This document shows positions 6,522 to 7,759 of a stretch of 7,759 bases of DNA, one piece after another (within the stretch, counting starts at the first letter, position 1; each line of letters opens with the position of its first letter). This stretch comes from Nitriliruptoraceae bacterium (GTDB lineage: Bacteria > Actinomycetota > Nitriliruptoria > Nitriliruptorales > Nitriliruptoraceae): assembly GCA_003554005.1 (NCBI GenBank), contig PWEU01000251.1, positions 1-7,759 of the forward strand, given 5' to 3'. The position numbers and the translations under genes were made by a program. The notes under the pieces were generated by a model. The model had not been told where the DNA came from, did not search any database, and saw nothing but the letters and a program-made list of their open reading frames with translations.

Positions 6522-7067
6522 GTGTCCGGGGCGCAGGTGGTGCAGGGCCTGGCCGCCGCCATCAACCGGAGCGATCCATCCGGCTACGCCGCCCGGTACG
6601 CCGTCGACGCGGTGGCCCACGACCCGTGCTCAACGGTGCCACTGCGGGGCCGGGCGGCGGTGGAGGCGGCGACGGCTGCGCTCGTGCGGGCCGTCCCCGA
6701 CCTGCAGTGGCGGGTGCGTGGCGTGGTCGATGGCGGCACGTGGATCGCCTTCCAGCTCCAGATGTCGGGGATCAACGACGGCCCGATCGAGCTGACGGAC
6801 GCCGACCTGCCGCCGACCGGGCGCAGCCTGGCCATCGAGGCGGGTGTGTTCCTCCAGCTCGGCCAGGACGGGCTGATCGCCGAAGCGTGGCGCTACTACG
6901 ACGCGACCGGCGTCGCCTGCCAGCTGGGGTTGGCCTCACGAGCGTCGCCGGGACGCGACCTTCGCCCGGTCGACATCGAAGCTGCGGGCGCCTCCCGAAC
7001 CCGGCAGCGGGAGACGGTCACCGACGCCGGTGCTCGCGTTCGCCCACGACCGGGTCCCAGGTGGTGA
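6522..7067 (+). CDS. SnoaL-like (NTF2-fold) protein with C-terminal extension
   Basis: A protein of 181 residues in the SnoaL/ester-cyclase branch of the NTF2-like cone-fold superfamily. The first roughly 136 residues match: VVQGLAAAINRSD (6-18), VAHDPCSTVPLRGRAAVEAAT (31-51), FQLQMSGINDGPI (77-89), a PPTGRSLAIEAGVFLQL strand (97-113) and IAEAWRYYDATG (119-130). Asp127 lies where SnoaL cyclases carry the catalytic Asp, but many relatives have no known activity, so cyclase function is not claimed. GTG at 6522 is chosen because GGGGAGAGGA (6505-6514) lies 7 nt upstream. An in-frame ATG at 6495 adds nine residues with no good ribosome binding site. Residues about 137-181 are Arg/Pro/Ala-rich, unlike the domain, and cross a hairpin and the end of the convergent gene. 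That suggests extension into former intergenic DNA after loss of an earlier stop. Probably co-transcribed with the cupin gene, 41 bp upstream. Confidence 0.8.
   Translation: MSGAQVVQGLAAAINRSDPSGYAARYAVDAVAHDPCSTVPLRGRAAVEAATAALVRAVPDLQWRVRGVVDGGTWIAFQLQMSGINDGPIELTDADLPPTGRSLAIEAGVFLQLGQDGLIAEAWRYYDATGVACQLGLASRASPGRDLRPVDIEAAGASRTRQRETVTDAGARVRPRPGPRW
6992..7013 (-). terminator. Possible terminator hairpin of the PNPOx-like gene
   Basis: CTCCCG (6992-6997) and CGGGAG (7008-7013) form a perfect 6 bp stem with a 10 nt loop. The stem begins 4 nt after the stop codon of the minus-strand gene. No T-tract follows, so intrinsic termination is uncertain. It sits inside the unusual tail of the SnoaL-like frame. 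Confidence 0.3.
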
Positions 7068-7491
7068 CCACCAGCTCGTCACCCTCCACCCGGACGAGGA
7101 CGACGCGCTCCACCAGGAGCTCGAAGTGCCCGGCGTCCGGGTGCTCGGGCAGGGCCTCGTCGCGTTCGACCAACCGGCCGGTCAGCCTGGCGTCCCCGTC
7201 CGTCAGGCCCTCATCCAGAGGCGCGCTGTGGAGCTCGACCCGGGGATCGCGTCGGACGTCGGCCAGCTTCCGCGACCCGGCCATCATCCCGAGGCTGACC
7301 CCCGTTGGCTCGATCCGGACCTCGGTGCCGCTCAGCCGCGGCGCGCCGTCGGCCCTGACCGTGCCGATGACGTGGTGCCGGTTGGCGGTGAACCGCTCGC
7401 GGACCCTGCGGGCCAGGTCCGGGGCGTCGTCGAGGATCGCCTCCCACCGGGCGGCGGGAGCACCCCGAGCCGGCCCGTGCGTGCCTGCCAC
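7018..7491 (-). CDS. Pyridoxamine 5'-phosphate oxidase-like FMN-binding protein
   Basis: A protein of 157 residues of the split-barrel PNPOx-like superfamily, whose members bind FMN, F420 or haem. The signature is the first barrel strands: FTANRHHVIGTVRADGAPRL (34-53), then SGTEVRIEPTGVSLGMM (54-70), SRKLADVRRDPRVELHSAP (73-91) and a later DARLTGRLVERDE (100-112). The C-terminus FELLVERVVLVRVEGDELVVTTW gives the last strands. It is too short, and lacks the C-terminal motif, for a true PdxH, so it is best called PNPOx-like with unknown cofactor and substrate. GTG at 7489-7491 is chosen because GAGGAGG lies 5 nt upstream. An in-frame GTG at 7536 would add 15 residues and read through this ribosome binding site. 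The 3' end overlaps the SnoaL-like gene tail to tail by 50 bp. The gene is divergent from the VOC gene. Confidence 0.83.
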   Translation of the reverse strand: MAGTHGPARGAPAARWEAILDDAPDLARRVRERFTANRHHVIGTVRADGAPRLSGTEVRIEPTGVSLGMMAGSRKLADVRRDPRVELHSAPLDEGLTDGDARLTGRLVERDEALPEHPDAGHFELLVERVVLVRVEGDELVVTTWDPVVGEREHRRR

Positions 7492-7505
7492 GGCGACCTC
7501 CTCTC

Positions 7506-7513
7506 TGTCGACA
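7506..7513. promoter_or_regulatory. Short perfect palindrome next to the PNPOx-like ribosome binding site
   Basis: TGTCGACA is a perfect 8 bp palindrome located immediately upstream of the GAGGAGG site of the PNPOx-like gene. Its place in the leader of a divergently oriented pair makes an operator role possible. Eight bases is short enough to occur by chance, so this is a weak call. Confidence 0.2.
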
Positions 7514-7601
7514 CGAGGATCACCGGAGTGTGGCACGGACAGCGGTGCGCCGAGCCCTGCCCCGTGGGTCTCTGTCCGGCCCGGCCTCGCCGCGGTACCG
7601 G

Positions 7602-7607
7602 TAGGGT
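7602..7607 (+). promoter_or_regulatory. Candidate -10 box for the VOC gene
   Basis: TAGGGT, a common actinobacterial -10 variant, lies 30 bp before the ATG of the VOC gene. It would give a leader of about 24 nt carrying the AGGAGG site. The stretch 7578-7585 is all G/C, so no standard -35 is evident. Confidence 0.35.
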
Positions 7608-7637
7608 CGAGGCTGGCCCGGGTCGCCAGGAGGGGTC

Positions 7638-7759
7638 ATGCACGTCGAGTTCGTCGCGAGCTTCTCACCGATCGTCGAGGATGTCGCCGGTGCCCGGGGC
7701 TTCTACGGCCGCACGCTCGGGATCGACCTCGAGGGCGGCGACGAGGAGTACGCGTTCAC
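7638..7759 (+). CDS. VOC family (glyoxalase/bleomycin-resistance fold) protein, 5' part only
   Basis: Only the first 40 codons are present; the gene runs off the right edge. The start MHVEFVASFSPIVEDV, then AGARGFYGRTLGIDLEGG, then EYAF, shows the first beta-alpha-beta-beta module of vicinal oxygen chelate proteins: strand, helix, the F-Y-x-x-x-L-G-I turn and the next strand. The ATG is supported by AGGAGG (7628-7633) 4 nt upstream. Family members include dioxygenases, isomerases and drug-binding resistance proteins. The metal ligands cannot be assessed from this fragment, so no function is assigned. The gene is divergent from the PNPOx-like gene across 146 bp. Confidence 0.8.
   Translation, partial: MHVEFVASFSPIVEDVAGARGFYGRTLGIDLEGGDEEYAF

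Noticed and set aside
1..7759. CRISPR arrays, tRNAs, insertion sequences, riboswitches or diversity-generating repeats
   Set aside because: I looked for regularly spaced repeats, cloverleaf-like segments, terminal inverted repeats and transposase motifs on both strands and saw none.

Overview
The window is GC-rich throughout, with a strong G/C bias at third codon positions, frequent GTG starts and purine-rich GGAGG-type ribosome binding sites. Together with the gene families present (SARP/BTAD-type regulator, SnoaL-like protein, actinobacterial-style GNAT, PNPOx-like and VOC proteins), this points to a chromosomal segment of a high-GC actinobacterium. I cannot name the genus. I see no rRNA, tRNA, CRISPR array, insertion sequence, phage gene or att site.

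Layout, left to right. (1) The 5' part of a minus-strand stand-alone 2-oxo acid dehydrogenase E2-type acyltransferase runs off the left edge. It is divergent, across about 185 bp, from (2) a plus-strand GNAT acetyltransferase. (3) Convergent with the GNAT gene is a minus-strand protein of 369 residues that looks like an alpha/alpha-toroid (terpenoid cyclase/prenyltransferase-fold) protein of unknown function. (4) Upstream of that, on the same strand, is the dominant gene of the window: a regulator of about 1180 residues with an N-terminal SARP-type winged helix, a BTAD domain, an AAA/STAND-type ATPase and a long TPR-like helical C-terminus. (5) Divergent from the regulator is a plus-strand pair, a single-domain cupin of 120 residues and a SnoaL-like protein. 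(6) The SnoaL frame overlaps by 50 bp, tail to tail, the end of a minus-strand PNPOx-like flavin-binding protein. (7) Divergent from that one, the start of a VOC (glyoxalase/bleomycin-resistance fold) protein runs off the right edge.

The only arrangement that looks like a functional module is regulator <-> cupin-SnoaL. A large signal-integrating ATPase regulator faces two small proteins across a 128 bp region holding several short inverted repeats. My inference is that the regulator controls the pair, and possibly itself, in response to a small molecule, but nothing in the sequence identifies the ligand or the reaction. The remaining genes look like ordinary, independently transcribed accessory enzymes. 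I did not find convincing evidence of an undescribed defence, mobile or RNA-based system.
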